Positions 7,759-16,926 are shown, counted from the first letter of the stretch. The stretch is DNA of 34,146 nucleotides from an uncultured Clostridium sp. (GCA_947363765.1 CANAQC010000015.1:1-34146), one strand, 5' to 3'. The notes: a model not told the origin generated them from the sequence alone. A program made the numbers and translations.

Positions 7759-9006
7759 TTATTTCTCATAGTTTATCTCAAATTCTTCTAATACTGGAAT
7801 AGCACCATATCTTCCAGTTAAATAATCTTTATTGTATGTCGCATCATTTCTAACTTTTTTACCTATTTTATTTTTACTATCTTCATCATCTTCTAATATA
7901 TAATCTGATAAGGCATAAATTTCTGATACTCCATCTCTATTTTTTTCAGTAAACCATATTTCATCTCTTCTAAATGTATCTTTATTTAAGTTTACTGTAT
8001 CATGTGTAGAATAAATTAGCTGTCCTTTACCAATATTTGTTTCACTATTATGAAATAGATTAATAATATATCTTGTTAATAATGGATGTAATTTTGCATC
8101 TAGTTCATCTATAAATAGTACCATTCCATTTTTTAGTGCATCCATAAAAAAATCAAATAAGTGGAACATTTTTCTAGTACCATTTGATTCCAAATCTAGT
8201 GGTAATGCTTTTAATTTGTTATCTTCTCCTCTATGGATTAATTCTACCTTTACTACTCTATTGTTGTTCTGTACTTCTTCTATTGAATCTGGCGTTGTTT
8301 TAATTCCTTCTATTCCCGAATCAAAGGTTTTTATAAATCTTAATAATTCTTTTTTGTATTTTTCATCACTTAGTATTTTAAGTGAAATTCTATTATTAAT
8401 AAAATCTTCAAATCTTGGATTTCCTAAATCTAAGTAATTAGCATTTACAAACCATTCATAAACATTATTAAAATCTTCGTTGTCCTTATCTATCTTGCTA
8501 TATATGTTTAAGAATAAAGTTCTTTCATCTATATTTGCTAATCCAGATATTTTATTATTTGATTTCATAGTAACATTATTTTTTTCTCTTTCAAAAATCG
8601 TATAAAATTTATTTATTCTTTTTATATATAACCATTCTGAAATTATACTATTTTTCAATACTTCAAAACCATATTTATATATTTTATTATTCTTAGCTAA
8701 TATCTCAACTTCTAAACTAATTGGCTCATTATTTATCATAAAACTATATATGTTTTCTTCATCTATCGGAGAATTCTTCTTAGAATCATCACTTACTAAT
8801 ATTCTTTTTTTCATATAATCGAAGGCTTGTAATACATTTGTCTTTCCACTTGCATTAGCACCGTATATAGCTGCTACTTTTAAAAGATCAATATTTTCTG
8901 TTTTAGCAATATTGTATTCGTGTTCTTTTAATGCTGTAGCTTCCATATCTAGTAAATTTTCATCTTTAAAGGATTTAAAATTTTTAAAACTAAATCTAAT
9001 TAACAT
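7759..9006 (-). CDS. AAA-family (AAA_15-like, OLD/RecF-like) ATPase (415 aa)
   Basis: The start (MLIRFSFKNFKSFKD) is typical of RecF/OLD-like ATPases. Walker A is YGANASGKTN (about 49-58), the signature-region segment is LDLESNGTRKMFHL, Walker B is VLFIDELDAKLHP, and the switch histidine is in LIYSTHDTVNL. Such ATPases occur alone or with an effector in phage-defence loci. No TOPRIM or RloB partner is fused or adjacent; the neighbours are the XRE and Abi_2 genes, so Abi_2 may be its effector (inference). The gene has its own near-consensus promoter and a GGAGAG ribosome binding site, and it is intact. Confidence 0.8.
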   Translation of the reverse strand: MLIRFSFKNFKSFKDENLLDMEATALKEHEYNIAKTENIDLLKVAAIYGANASGKTNVLQAFDYMKKRILVSDDSKKNSPIDEENIYSFMINNEPISLEVEILAKNNKIYKYGFEVLKNSIISEWLYIKRINKFYTIFEREKNNVTMKSNNKISGLANIDERTLFLNIYSKIDKDNEDFNNVYEWFVNANYLDLGNPRFEDFINNRISLKILSDEKYKKELLRFIKTFDSGIEGIKTTPDSIEEVQNNNRVVKVELIHRGEDNKLKALPLDLESNGTRKMFHLFDFFMDALKNGMVLFIDELDAKLHPLLTRYIINLFHNSETNIGKGQLIYSTHDTVNLNKDTFRRDEIWFTEKNRDGVSEIYALSDYILEDDEDSKNKIGKKVRNDATYNKDYLTGRYGAIPVLEEFEINYEK

Positions 9007-9031
9007 TTCAATTTCTCTCCTCTCATACCAT

Positions 9032-9060
9032 ATTATATGCTAATTTTTATAAAATATCAA
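9032..9060 (-). promoter_or_regulatory. Promoter of the ATPase-XRE-Abi unit
   Basis: TTGATA (9060-9055) and TATAAT (9037-9032) are 17 bp apart on the minus strand, just upstream of the ATPase start. A TTTGAGA/TCTCAAA hairpin at 9065-9083 separates it from the mobC remnant. Confidence 0.8.
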
Positions 9061-9085
9061 TATTTTTGAGATTTTTTCTCAAATT

Positions 9086-9481
9086 TTATAATTTATTTTT
9101 ATTAACTCTTTGCCATACATCCAAATCTAATTTTTTAGTAATTAAATCACGTATTTTATATTGTGCTCTCATAATATCATACATTCTTGCTCTTAAATTT
9201 GCTATTGCTAAATCATCTGCCTGTGTTAAAAATTTGCACAAATGTCTAACTCCTTTCGCAATCTCTTTTATTTCTTTGGTATTTTCCGAAAATGCACTTA
9301 AAATTTCATCTTGTCCTTTTAAATCTACTTATGTTACTTTTTCATAAATTGCAGCATCTCTTATGTAATTTGACAAGTATCTGTATCCATACATTTCTGC
9401 TTTTGTTTTTATTAAAGTTTTCTCTTCTTCTGAAACTCTTACTTTTAACATTTCAGTTCTATCTTTTGAATTAAATTTCAT
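9086..9481 (-). pseudogene. mobC: MobC-like relaxosome protein with an internal stop
   Basis: Reading from the ATG at 9481 (preceded by AGGAG) gives KFNSKDRTEMLKVRVSEEE and YRYLSNYIRDAAIYEKV, the pattern of MobC-like relaxosome proteins that help a relaxase at oriT. Codon 51 is TAA (9331-9329). The same frame then stays open for about 80 codons (contains KGVRHLCKFLTQADD and ANLRARMYDIM) to a stop at 9086. It needs only one base change, for example CAA to TAA, so the loss looks recent. The relaxase that usually follows mobC is absent; the defence ATPase is there instead. Confidence 0.7.
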
Positions 9482-9540
9482 AATGTTACACTCCTTAAAA
9501 TTTTAATTTTATCATTGAAAACTTACTCATATAATAATAT

Positions 9541-9678
9541 CAAATTAGCAAAGCGAAATTTGACATTTTAGAGCAAAGACTTTTGCTCCGAATGGTAGGG
9601 TATTTTCTTCTGCCTAACATTCGCCAGCATGGTCCTGTGGACCACATATTGCTGTTTAGGAGAAAATCTCCTAATACC
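9541..9678. other. Highly structured oriT-like or RNA region
   Basis: Four hairpins lie almost end to end: GAGCAAA/TTTGCTC (9571-9588), CGAATGgTAGG/CCTAaCATTCG (9589-9623), CAGCA-TGGTCC/GGACCA-TGCTG (9625-9653) and TTAGGAGA/TCTCCTAA (9656-9674). A GGTATT/AATACC pairing (9599-9604 with 9673-9678) could close the last two into one fold. The region is richer in G and C than its surroundings and lies directly upstream of mobC, where oriT is expected. A structured RNA is the alternative. No ORF is seen in 9482-9759. Confidence 0.55.
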
Positions 9679-9759
9679 TTTTTAGCCCGCTGGGAGAAGA
9701 TTTTTAAGTATGCTTTTAACTAAAATACTATAATTTTAAGTTCGTATTCTTAAATTTTT

Positions 9760-12700
9760 TTATCTAACTGTATTACTTAAAATTATATTTTTATCATCAT
9801 TATTATTATATTTTATGTTATAACCTAAACTCTTGATATTCTCTAATAATGTTTTATTACTTTCATTATTTATCAATTTTGGCTTTGTTCTATCGGCAAT
9901 TATCTTTGAATAATTTTCTCCTAATTTTACCAAATAATTCATTATATTTTCTCTAGTAATCTTACTAAAATTTTGATTCATTAATTTTATTTTTGTATTA
10001 GTACTTTTTATATTTGTTATAAGTCTTAATAACATTTTTTCACTTATTTTTTCTTTAAAATTGTTTTCTATTGATGTTAATGCCATATTCTCTAATAATT
10101 CTAGTGTTACATTTTCCAATTCTTCATCAGAAATCATATTGAAACACTTTCCTTTAATTGTTGGTGTAACATCTGATTTTAAAATTTCATTTATTTCACT
10201 TAATTCAAATATAATATTACCATTATCTATTTCTCGATGAAAAATACTATAGTTATTTTTTATAAGTACTAAAAGCATTTCTATAGAATAATTTCTTATA
10301 TTATCTATCATTTCCAAATTGCACTCAATTCTTTTACATTCTATTAATTTTTGCAATTTTTCTTTCTCTAATTCACTTATTATAGCATTATCTAATTTAT
10401 ACGCACTAAATTTTAATATTGAAGAATATGCATCTTCATTTAAACCATTAGATAGTAATAAATCCTTTATAAAATTCAAACTGCTTTTATCCTCTATTTG
10501 AGTACCTTGTTTTAATATATTAGTTCTATTATCTTCGGTATTAAATATTTTTGTTAATACTTCATCTAAACCAAATTCTTTATAATAACTATTTATATTA
10601 TTCCACTCTATTCTTATTAGATTGTTATTAAATATAAATTTCCATAAACTACTGTCTTTAATTTCTAATATATCTTCGATTTTATTCGTCTCTTTAGTTA
10701 TAATATTTTGTTTACTTTCATTTTTAATATTAGAATTATTTAATAAGTCTTTAATTATTTTTGTAGGATTCTTTTGTTTATTTTGTAACCTATATATATT
10801 CTTTTAGTTTATCGTTAGTAGATATGCAATAATAATTTTCTTCTTCTATTTCATTTTTATTACTTTTATCTTCATTTATAAGTATTTCAAATACATTATC
10901 ATAATTAATAATATATCTATTATTATCTACTATATATTTATATAGTTCGGTATTTTCTCTTAGTTTACATATATTATAATACTTCATATCAAATTCTATT
11001 ATTTGGTATTTTATATATTCTAATTTTGTATTTTTTAAAAGATTATTCTTTTCGATATATTTAACTGTTTCGGCAATATTGTGCAACTCTTTTAATTTGC
11101 TTGTTTCAACATTAATTACAATTTCTTCTAGAAGCAAATTTTTATACTTTTGTTCAATTTTTGCTTCTTGTACTTTTTTTAATATATCTTTGTCTTGTTT
11201 ACACAAACTAATAAACATTTTTTTCTTATTTTTAAAAGTCTTTGATTCATAAATACAATATTTAATAAATTCTATGTAGCTATTTGATTTAATTAATGTA
11301 CTAATATATATGTTTTTCTTTTCAAAATAATCTTGTTTCTCAAGTAAAGTATCTAAAATATCTATATTAAGTATTTGTTCTTTTTTAAACTCTACATTTT
11401 TTAATCTTTTTATTATCTTTAGAGTATTATCTAATTTTTGTTTATAATCATTCTGCTTTCCATTTCTTATATTCATTATAAAATTATAATCTTTTTCTGT
11501 TATACTTCCTTCATGGAATTTATTAATATATGTATTATAATTTTCATCAATATATCCATTACTTAGCAGATACTTTACTAGATCACTATATTTTCCTAAG
11601 TCAACAGTAATTTTTTCATCTCTTTCTTGCATTAGTTCACTCAATGTATATTCTTTTGCCTTATCTATCTCTTGCTTTATTTCTTCTATCTCAATATTTA
11701 TCTTTTCTTTTTTAGTTTCAATTCCCTCCTTAAAATCTTCATATTGTTTCAAAAAATTTGGACAATTTGATTTATAAAAATCTCTTAGCTTTTCCGTTTT
11801 CCAACTACTACCATATACATATTGTATTGTAGTTTCTTCATCAGAAATAAAATCTTCTACTATATTATCTGTATTCATTATATATTGAATTACTATTGTT
11901 TTTCCATTTGTATTCTGCAAAGTTATTTGATTATTACTACTAATATTACTTTTTATCATGTATATTGCTAATTTTTCAAAATTATTTTTTGATATTAAAT
12001 TTTCTTCTAGTTTATCATATTCATCCCTTTTACCATCTATTTTACTCTCTTGTGTACTTATATATTTGCTTATCTTTTCATCTTTATTTTTAAAGCACTC
12101 ATATATTTCTCCTTCTTTATTTTGTAATTTAGCAAAATCTTTTGAACATGTATTTTTATACAATAAAATCGCAAACAATTTTTCATAATTAGGCACTACT
12201 TTTTCTAAAGTTTTCTTATATATTAAATATTCATTAACTGTATTTTTTAGTATTCTCATATCTGCAATATATAGTGAAATATCCAAAATAAAATCTTCGG
12301 ATAATTCATTTTCTAAACCATATTTTTTTATTGTTTTTAATAATTCTTCTCCAGAATTTTCATATGATACATAAGGCACAACAGGTATAATAAAGTCAAA
12401 AAATTTAGTTCTGTTATCAGCAATAAACATCTCATCTTTTATTGCATATATAAATTTTATTTTCTGCTTTAAGGTTGAATTTAGTGTAATGTTTAAATCT
12501 CGTAATCTTTCAAATATCTTTGGATTTTGAAATCTATCCAAATCTTCAAATACAATGTATTTATATTTAGCAATATTTAATATTTTCACAATAAATTCAA
12601 TTTCATCGTTTAACAAATTACGACTTTTTTCCTTTTTAGTGTCTTGATTTACTTCTATTTCAATGTTCCCTAATTTTAACTTTATTTTTTGTAAATTCAT

Positions 12701-13195
12701 TAAATATGATATTGAATAGCTAATTATACTTGTTAGGCATATTATTTCTAAAACAATAAATATCATAGTTGCCCAAAAGTTATTATTTAAATTATTGTTA
12801 ATTGAATCTGTATTAAATAAATATATTGCAATATTAATAAATGCCACAAAGATTCCACTTAATATAGCTCCTTTTATATTTTCCTTCCTATTATATTTTT
12901 CTAAAATTGAATAATATAATTTTTCTATTATAATTTCCTCTAATGAATTAGATTCTGCAATTGCATCTCCCTCATTCTCTGTTTTTTCAAATGTTGCTAA
13001 CGATATATTTAAATATTCCTGTTTATCAATATATTTATCAAAATATGATTGTATTAAACTAGACTTTCCAGAGGAATACTGCCCTGTAATTGCAATATTT
13101 TTGATTTCTTCTTTTTTCAAAGCAAACTTAAATACATCTTCTGCTTTATTTTCAACTGTATTATTAGGTATCAAAACCTCATATTCTTCTCCCAT
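9760..13195 (-). CDS. YobI-like / KAP-type membrane P-loop NTPase, frame broken near 10790
   Basis: The start at 13195 (MGEEYEVLIPNN) follows AGGAG. Residues about 25-50 hold Walker A in AITGQYSSGKSSLIQ. Two hydrophobic segments (about 110-175, GIFVAFINIAIYL and MIFIVLEIICL) lie inside the NTPase domain as in KAP ATPases, and Walker B is YIVFEDLDRF. A long helical region follows. The first frame stops at 10790. The downstream frame continues without a break as RLQNKQKNPTKIIKDLL and ends at 9760, giving about 1145 residues, near the roughly 1200 of YobI-type proteins. The break lies in a short TA repeat, not at a CGG; one more TA unit would restore the frame. The role is probably anti-phage (inference). 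Confidence 0.7.
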
Positions 13196-13211
13196 TTTAA
13201 CTCTCCTTAAA

Positions 13212-13254
13212 AAAAGAAAAGCAGAATGTAAACTCATCATTCTACTTTTCTTTT
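13212..13254. terminator. Terminator after the restriction gene
   Basis: AAAAGAAAAGCAGAATG (13212-13228) pairs with CATTCTACTTTTCTTTT (13238-13254) with one mismatch. It lies between the restriction gene stop and the YobI-like start and should work in both directions. Confidence 0.75.
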
Positions 13255-13267
13255 GTAATCACATAAA

Positions 13268-14011
13268 TTAATTTATATCAAATAACTCTACTGGATCAAC
13301 TTTGAACTGTAGCATATTTGCTGTTTCTCTTCCAGCATCTCCACCTTTTCTTTGCATTCCAATTCTTCCTATTTTCAAATTTCCTCTACTAGTTATTTCT
13401 ACTTTTCCTTCGCTATAATGGTTAATAGCAACATTTATAGGTTTTAATGTCCATCTAAATATATTTTCATACTTCTGTGCAACTAAAATCCATTCAGCTG
13501 CGAATTTTCCTCTACCTTTAACTATATCTAAAATAATAAGCATTTTATTTTGCTCAAAATATTGTAAAATTTCATTCTGCTCTTCTTCTGAAAATTCATC
13601 CATAAACATTCTTCTTTTGTCTCTAGTATTTTGCTTGTATGGTGGAATTTCACCAGTATAATACTTTAATAGTTTTATTATATTGTCTGGTATTTCCCAC
13701 ATATCAGCATAATTTTTTATCCATCTTTTATCTATTTGATTAAATCCTTTTTGATTACTTACTAATTTTACTTGTAAATTTTGAGCTTCTATAATATTTT
13801 TTAATTTTATAGTTACTTGAACTTGTACATCAGTTTTATACCCATGCAAAACTTCAGCATAAACATATTCAATATTATTCAATTCATATCCCATTGTTTT
13901 TAACCATTGCTGTGCTTCTACATCATTTCTCCAGTTAATAAATTTATTAGCAATGTCCTTTTCATTATTAAATCCATCTTTTGCTATTTTTGAACCTCCA
14001 GAACTATCCAT
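13268..14011 (-). CDS. Type II restriction endonuclease, HinP1I-like (predicted G^CGC)
   Basis: The 247-residue product closely follows R.HinP1I as I remember it: SKIAKDGFNNEKDIA near the start, LQVKLVSNQKGFNQIDKRW, YTGEIPPYKQNT, DKRRMFMDEFS, KGRGKFAAEWILVAQK, and the end GGDAGRETANMLQFK. The catalytic residues of HinP1I (Asp62, Gln81, Lys83) correspond to D61, Q80 and K82 here. HinP1I cuts GCGC, leaving two-base 5' overhangs. The ATG overlaps the methyltransferase stop by 8 bp, so translation is coupled and methylation comes first. I noticed GCGC only twice by eye, at 3274 and 16902, both in the host peptidase gene. Confidence 0.9.
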   Translation of the reverse strand: MDSSGGSKIAKDGFNNEKDIANKFINWRNDVEAQQWLKTMGYELNNIEYVYAEVLHGYKTDVQVQVTIKLKNIIEAQNLQVKLVSNQKGFNQIDKRWIKNYADMWEIPDNIIKLLKYYTGEIPPYKQNTRDKRRMFMDEFSEEEQNEILQYFEQNKMLIILDIVKGRGKFAAEWILVAQKYENIFRWTLKPINVAINHYSEGKVEITSRGNLKIGRIGMQRKGGDAGRETANMLQFKVDPVELFDIN

Positions 14012-15005
14012 TTTTTATACTCCCCTCATCTATAATACTTTTTACTACATATTGTAAAACATCTACAACTACACTATTTCCAAATTGTTTTTGAGCCTGA
14101 TTAACTGATTCATCTAAAATGTAATTTTCTGGGTATCCCATCAGTCTAGCACATTCCCTTGGATGCAATTTTCTAACTTCATTATTTATATAATATAATC
14201 CCGTTTTTGAACCTGTTCCTCCACCTTCTGCCGATAAAGTTATAGCTTGTCCCATAGGATCATATATTCTATCTCCTTGTCCACCTTTGTTCACTGTTCC
14301 TATTCTTACTGGTTTATTATATACTTTAAACATATTTACTTGTTTATCAGTTTGAATTAATGAATATGGTTTATTTATAACATACTTTTTTTCATCTCCA
14401 TTATTTATTAATACATCTTTTACACATTTTTCCTTATTTATAGGCTTTGGAAATTTATAGTTATTATTATCCAAATCTTTTTTTATGCAAACCATATATA
14501 TTCTTTCCCTTGATTGAGGAACTCCATATTTAGATGCATTAATTACTTGATAATACATGTTATATCCTATGTTTTCAATATTTTCTTTAATAACTTTAAA
14601 AGTTTTTCCATTATCATGTTTCTCTAAATTTTTTACATTTTCTAATAAAAGCAATTCTGGTTTGTGATATTTAGCTATTCTAACTACTTCCCTAAAAAGA
14701 GTACCTCTAGTATCTTCAAACCCTTTCTGTTTTCCAGATATACTAAATGCTTGACATGGAAAACCAGCACATAAAATATCATGTTTAGGGATATCTACTT
14801 CATTTACTTTTGTAATGTCACTTAAAGGATAATCTCCAAAATTATTTTCATAAGTTTTACTCACATGCTTATCTATGTCAGAACTAAAAACACATTCTGC
14901 ACCATATGATTCTAATGCTAATCTAAATCCCCCTAGTCCACAAAATAAATCTATAAATTTCTTTCCTTTTAAACTGTTTTTATATATTTTATCAAGTTCT
15001 ATCAT
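14004..15005 (-). CDS. DNA (cytosine-5) methyltransferase, HhaI-like (predicted GCGC)
   Basis: All landmark motifs are in order: DLFCGLGGFRLALES (motif I, AdoMet), GFPCQAFSISGKQKGFED (motif IV, catalytic C84), LLENVKNL (motif VI), QSRERIYMV (motif VIII), the recognition segment with NKGGQGDRIYDP and AITLSAEGGG, then RKLHPRECARLMGYP and QFGNSVV (IX-X). The 333 residues and the recognition loops strongly resemble M.HhaI (327 aa), which methylates the inner C of GCGC. This matches the HinP1I-like nuclease next to it. The intact pair protects the element's host and punishes its loss. Confidence 0.92.
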   Translation of the reverse strand: MIELDKIYKNSLKGKKFIDLFCGLGGFRLALESYGAECVFSSDIDKHVSKTYENNFGDYPLSDITKVNEVDIPKHDILCAGFPCQAFSISGKQKGFEDTRGTLFREVVRIAKYHKPELLLLENVKNLEKHDNGKTFKVIKENIENIGYNMYYQVINASKYGVPQSRERIYMVCIKKDLDNNNYKFPKPINKEKCVKDVLINNGDEKKYVINKPYSLIQTDKQVNMFKVYNKPVRIGTVNKGGQGDRIYDPMGQAITLSAEGGGTGSKTGLYYINNEVRKLHPRECARLMGYPENYILDESVNQAQKQFGNSVVVDVLQYVVKSIIDEGSIKNG

Positions 15006-15071
15006 ATTTTACCTCATACCTTTCGTATTTTATCATAAAATTTGATTTTTTTCTACATATAATAACGAATT

Positions 15072-15803
15072 TTATATTAAAAGTAAATACTTTCCATTTT
15101 TTACTTTTTCTATTATCTTCAATTGATTTAATTCTTTAATCGTTTTGTTTATTATTGAAATTGAAACATTTAAATGTTCAGCAAGTGCTTTTTGAGTTGT
15201 TAGTATCAAGCTATCTTGTCCTACATTATTTAATAAATGTAAGATAATTGATAATTGTCTTTTATCAAATTTCGCCAGAATGTCGCAAAATATTCTTTTA
15301 TCAATTAGTACATCATCTTTTGAAACATTTAACTTATTTACTTTTCTTACTCTTTTTAGCATATTATAGGTCTGTTTGTGTGCTATTTTATTTAAATCTC
15401 TTGTTATCCACTTTAATGAAAAACTACAATTCTTTTTACTTAATTTTGTAGAAATTACATTATATGTTTTTATCATATCTCTTTTTATATCTTCATTATG
15501 TTTAAATATTTTCATTTTATTGTTTTTATTTTCAAAAAATGCTGGTACTTGTGTGCAATCTGTATTTATGCAAAATACTTGACTTTCACTTTTATTTATA
15601 TAACAACTTAAAATCAAATTCATTGCTTGATATACTGCAAATACTTCAATTTCAGTAGAATTTTTTATTTCTATTCTACTCTTCTTGGAATATGACTTTA
15701 AAATTTTATTTTCTGACATTATTATAATTGAATATGTTGCAACACTACTTTTATCATCAAAACTAGCATCTGTATATATGTTATACTTTTTTTGCTTTTT
15801 CAT
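15072..15803 (-). CDS. RNase H-like domain fused to a winged-helix DNA-binding domain (243 aa)
   Basis: The N-terminal part (about 1-150) has the RNase HI pattern: YNIYTDASFDD (first Asp), NSTEIEVFAVYQAM (Glu), NTDCTQ (second Asp) and WITRDLNKIAHKQ, where the usual final Asp of R..N..AD is replaced by His. The C-terminal part (about 175-243) is a winged helix: LTTQKALAEHLNVSISIINKT, then LNQLKIIEKVKNGKYLL. The gene lies upstream of the methyltransferase, reads the same way and has a near-perfect promoter. It may act as a regulator of the restriction-modification genes or as a sensor of RNA-DNA hybrids; both are inference. I do not know a named family with this layout. Confidence 0.7.
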   Translation of the reverse strand: MKKQKKYNIYTDASFDDKSSVATYSIIIMSENKILKSYSKKSRIEIKNSTEIEVFAVYQAMNLILSCYINKSESQVFCINTDCTQVPAFFENKNNKMKIFKHNEDIKRDMIKTYNVISTKLSKKNCSFSLKWITRDLNKIAHKQTYNMLKRVRKVNKLNVSKDDVLIDKRIFCDILAKFDKRQLSIILHLLNNVGQDSLILTTQKALAEHLNVSISIINKTIKELNQLKIIEKVKNGKYLLLI

Positions 15804-15832
15804 ATAGTATCACTCCACTCTTATTTTTTCAC

Positions 15833-15861
15833 ATTATATAACATATTTTTTGCTTTGTCAA
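15833..15861 (-). promoter_or_regulatory. Consensus promoter of the RNase H-winged helix gene
   Basis: TTGACA (15861-15856) and TATAAT (15838-15833) are a perfect match with 17 bp between them on the minus strand. It is one of the strongest promoters in the element. Confidence 0.85.
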
Positions 15862-15878
15862 ACATTTGTTTTGATATT

Positions 15879-16209
15879 TTAAAAATTCTTTGCAGACATA
15901 TTTGGCAATTTTGCACAGTCTAAAATTAAATTAATTGCATCTGAAAATCCGTATTTTATAGAACTTTTCGTTTTCATAGGAACCTGCAATATTTATTCTA
16001 TCTATATAACTATCTAAACTATCTCTCACTTTATTCAACTTTTTTTCATCATCTGATAGCTCCTTAATTATATTAAATAATTTCTCATAAGTATCATTAT
16101 CCTTTGTTAAATTTTCAATTTGCTTTTTGTCCATTTCTGTTAATACATATAAATTTGATTCTCTACTTTCAAATAGATTATTTAAAACTCCTTTTTCAAT
16201 TTCACACAT
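15879..16209 (-). CDS. Small element protein, copy 2 (about 109 aa), one CGG frame break
   Basis: A paralogue of the gene at 5818-6136. The GGAGG site and start (MCEIEKGVLNNLF, 16209) are identical in layout, and the residues are clearly related but differ at many positions. The in-frame CGG at 15949-15951 is at the same codon as in copy 1. Skipping the C turns the tail into FYKIGFSDAINLILDCAKLP and moves the stop to 15879. That two diverged copies keep the same extra base argues that it is tolerated or used rather than being a recent error. The gene lies next to the right end of the element; its function is unknown. Confidence 0.7.
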
Positions 16210-16241
16210 ATTTACTACCTCCATATTTATAATTTACTGGT

Positions 16242-16270
16242 AGTATAACGTGCTCAATTTGATTTGTCAG
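16242..16270 (-). promoter_or_regulatory. Promoter of small element protein copy 2
   Basis: CTGACA (16270-16265) and TATACT (16247-16242) are 17 bp apart on the minus strand, again with GAGCACGT before the -10 box. The rest of 16271-16452 up to attR has no recognised gene. Confidence 0.75.
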
Positions 16271-16452
16271 CATTTTTTCTAATATTTCTATATTTTGTGA
16301 AATTTCTTTTTAAAATGAAAGATATTATATTCATATAGTAATCAACTTTCCATTATTATCTTAATATGATATTACAAAAACGCTTTGCTACTGTAAATAT
16401 TTTTATACTTCCTAATTATATTTTTCTTATATGGAAGTTAATCAAATCCACA

Positions 16453-16463
16453 GGTGTGGATTT
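16453..16463 (+). repeat. attR core (11-bp direct repeat)
   Basis: GGTGTGGATTT, identical to 3489-3499. TCCAC just before it pairs with the GTGGA inside it (TCCACAGGTGTGGA). Confidence 0.8.
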
Positions 16464-16918
16464 AAATTTACAATTTCCTGCACGGATGGGAACAAGCAAA
16501 AGAAATTAAGTATTCACAGGGCTTTACTTCTCCTGCCCCTCGTGATTTTGTTGGCTTTGGTCCTTTAACTGAGCCAGAAGCACTTGCAGTTTATGATTAT
16601 ACTCTTTCTCATTCTTTTAGGTTGGTTCTTGCTTATCACACCCAAGGAAAGGAGATTTATTGGAGATTCCAAAATTATTTACCAAAAGGTTCATATTATA
16701 TTGGTGAACAGTTTGCTAATGTTAGTGGATATGTTTTATCGGATACTCCTTATAATTCTAGTTTTGCAGGATTTAAGGATTGGTTTATTCAAAATTACAA
16801 TTTACCTGGATATACTATTGAGGCAGGTATTGGTGAAAATCCACTACCTCTTTCACAATTTGATGAGATTTATAGGGATAATTTAGGTATTTTAGTTCTT
16901 GGCGCTGTTTTGGCGTAG
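16453..16918 (+). CDS. M14 family zinc carboxypeptidase, C-terminal half, one CGG frame break
   Basis: This continues the gene begun at 3033: GVDLNLQFPA, then GWEQAKEIKYSQGF, TSPAPRDFVGFGPLTEPEA, the third zinc ligand in LVLAYHTQGKEIYW, and the catalytic glutamate in PGYTIEAGIGENPLPL. The frame breaks at the in-frame CGG 16483-16485; skipping its C gives A-GGA-TGG-GAA (AGWE), exactly the family pattern. Thus the gene is disrupted in two independent ways: the element, which is reversible, and a CGG site of the kind seen in the biosynthetic genes. It has no start or promoter of its own while the element is present. Confidence 0.85.
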
Positions 16919-16926
16919 AATATAAT

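Larger units (their letters stand above)
3489..16463. mobile_element. 12.96-kb serine-recombinase integrative element carrying defence genes
   Basis: The element splits an M14 peptidase gene and is bounded by an 11-bp direct repeat. A large serine recombinase lies just inside the left end and points at it. Other mobility signs are a MobC-like remnant and a structured oriT-like region (9541-9678). No relaxase, replication protein or phage structural gene is seen, so it may be mobilised in trans or be partly decayed. The cargo is mostly defence: an Abi_2 protein, an AAA ATPase, a YobI-like NTPase and a GCGC-type restriction-modification pair. Excision across the repeat would rebuild the peptidase gene. 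Confidence 0.85.
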
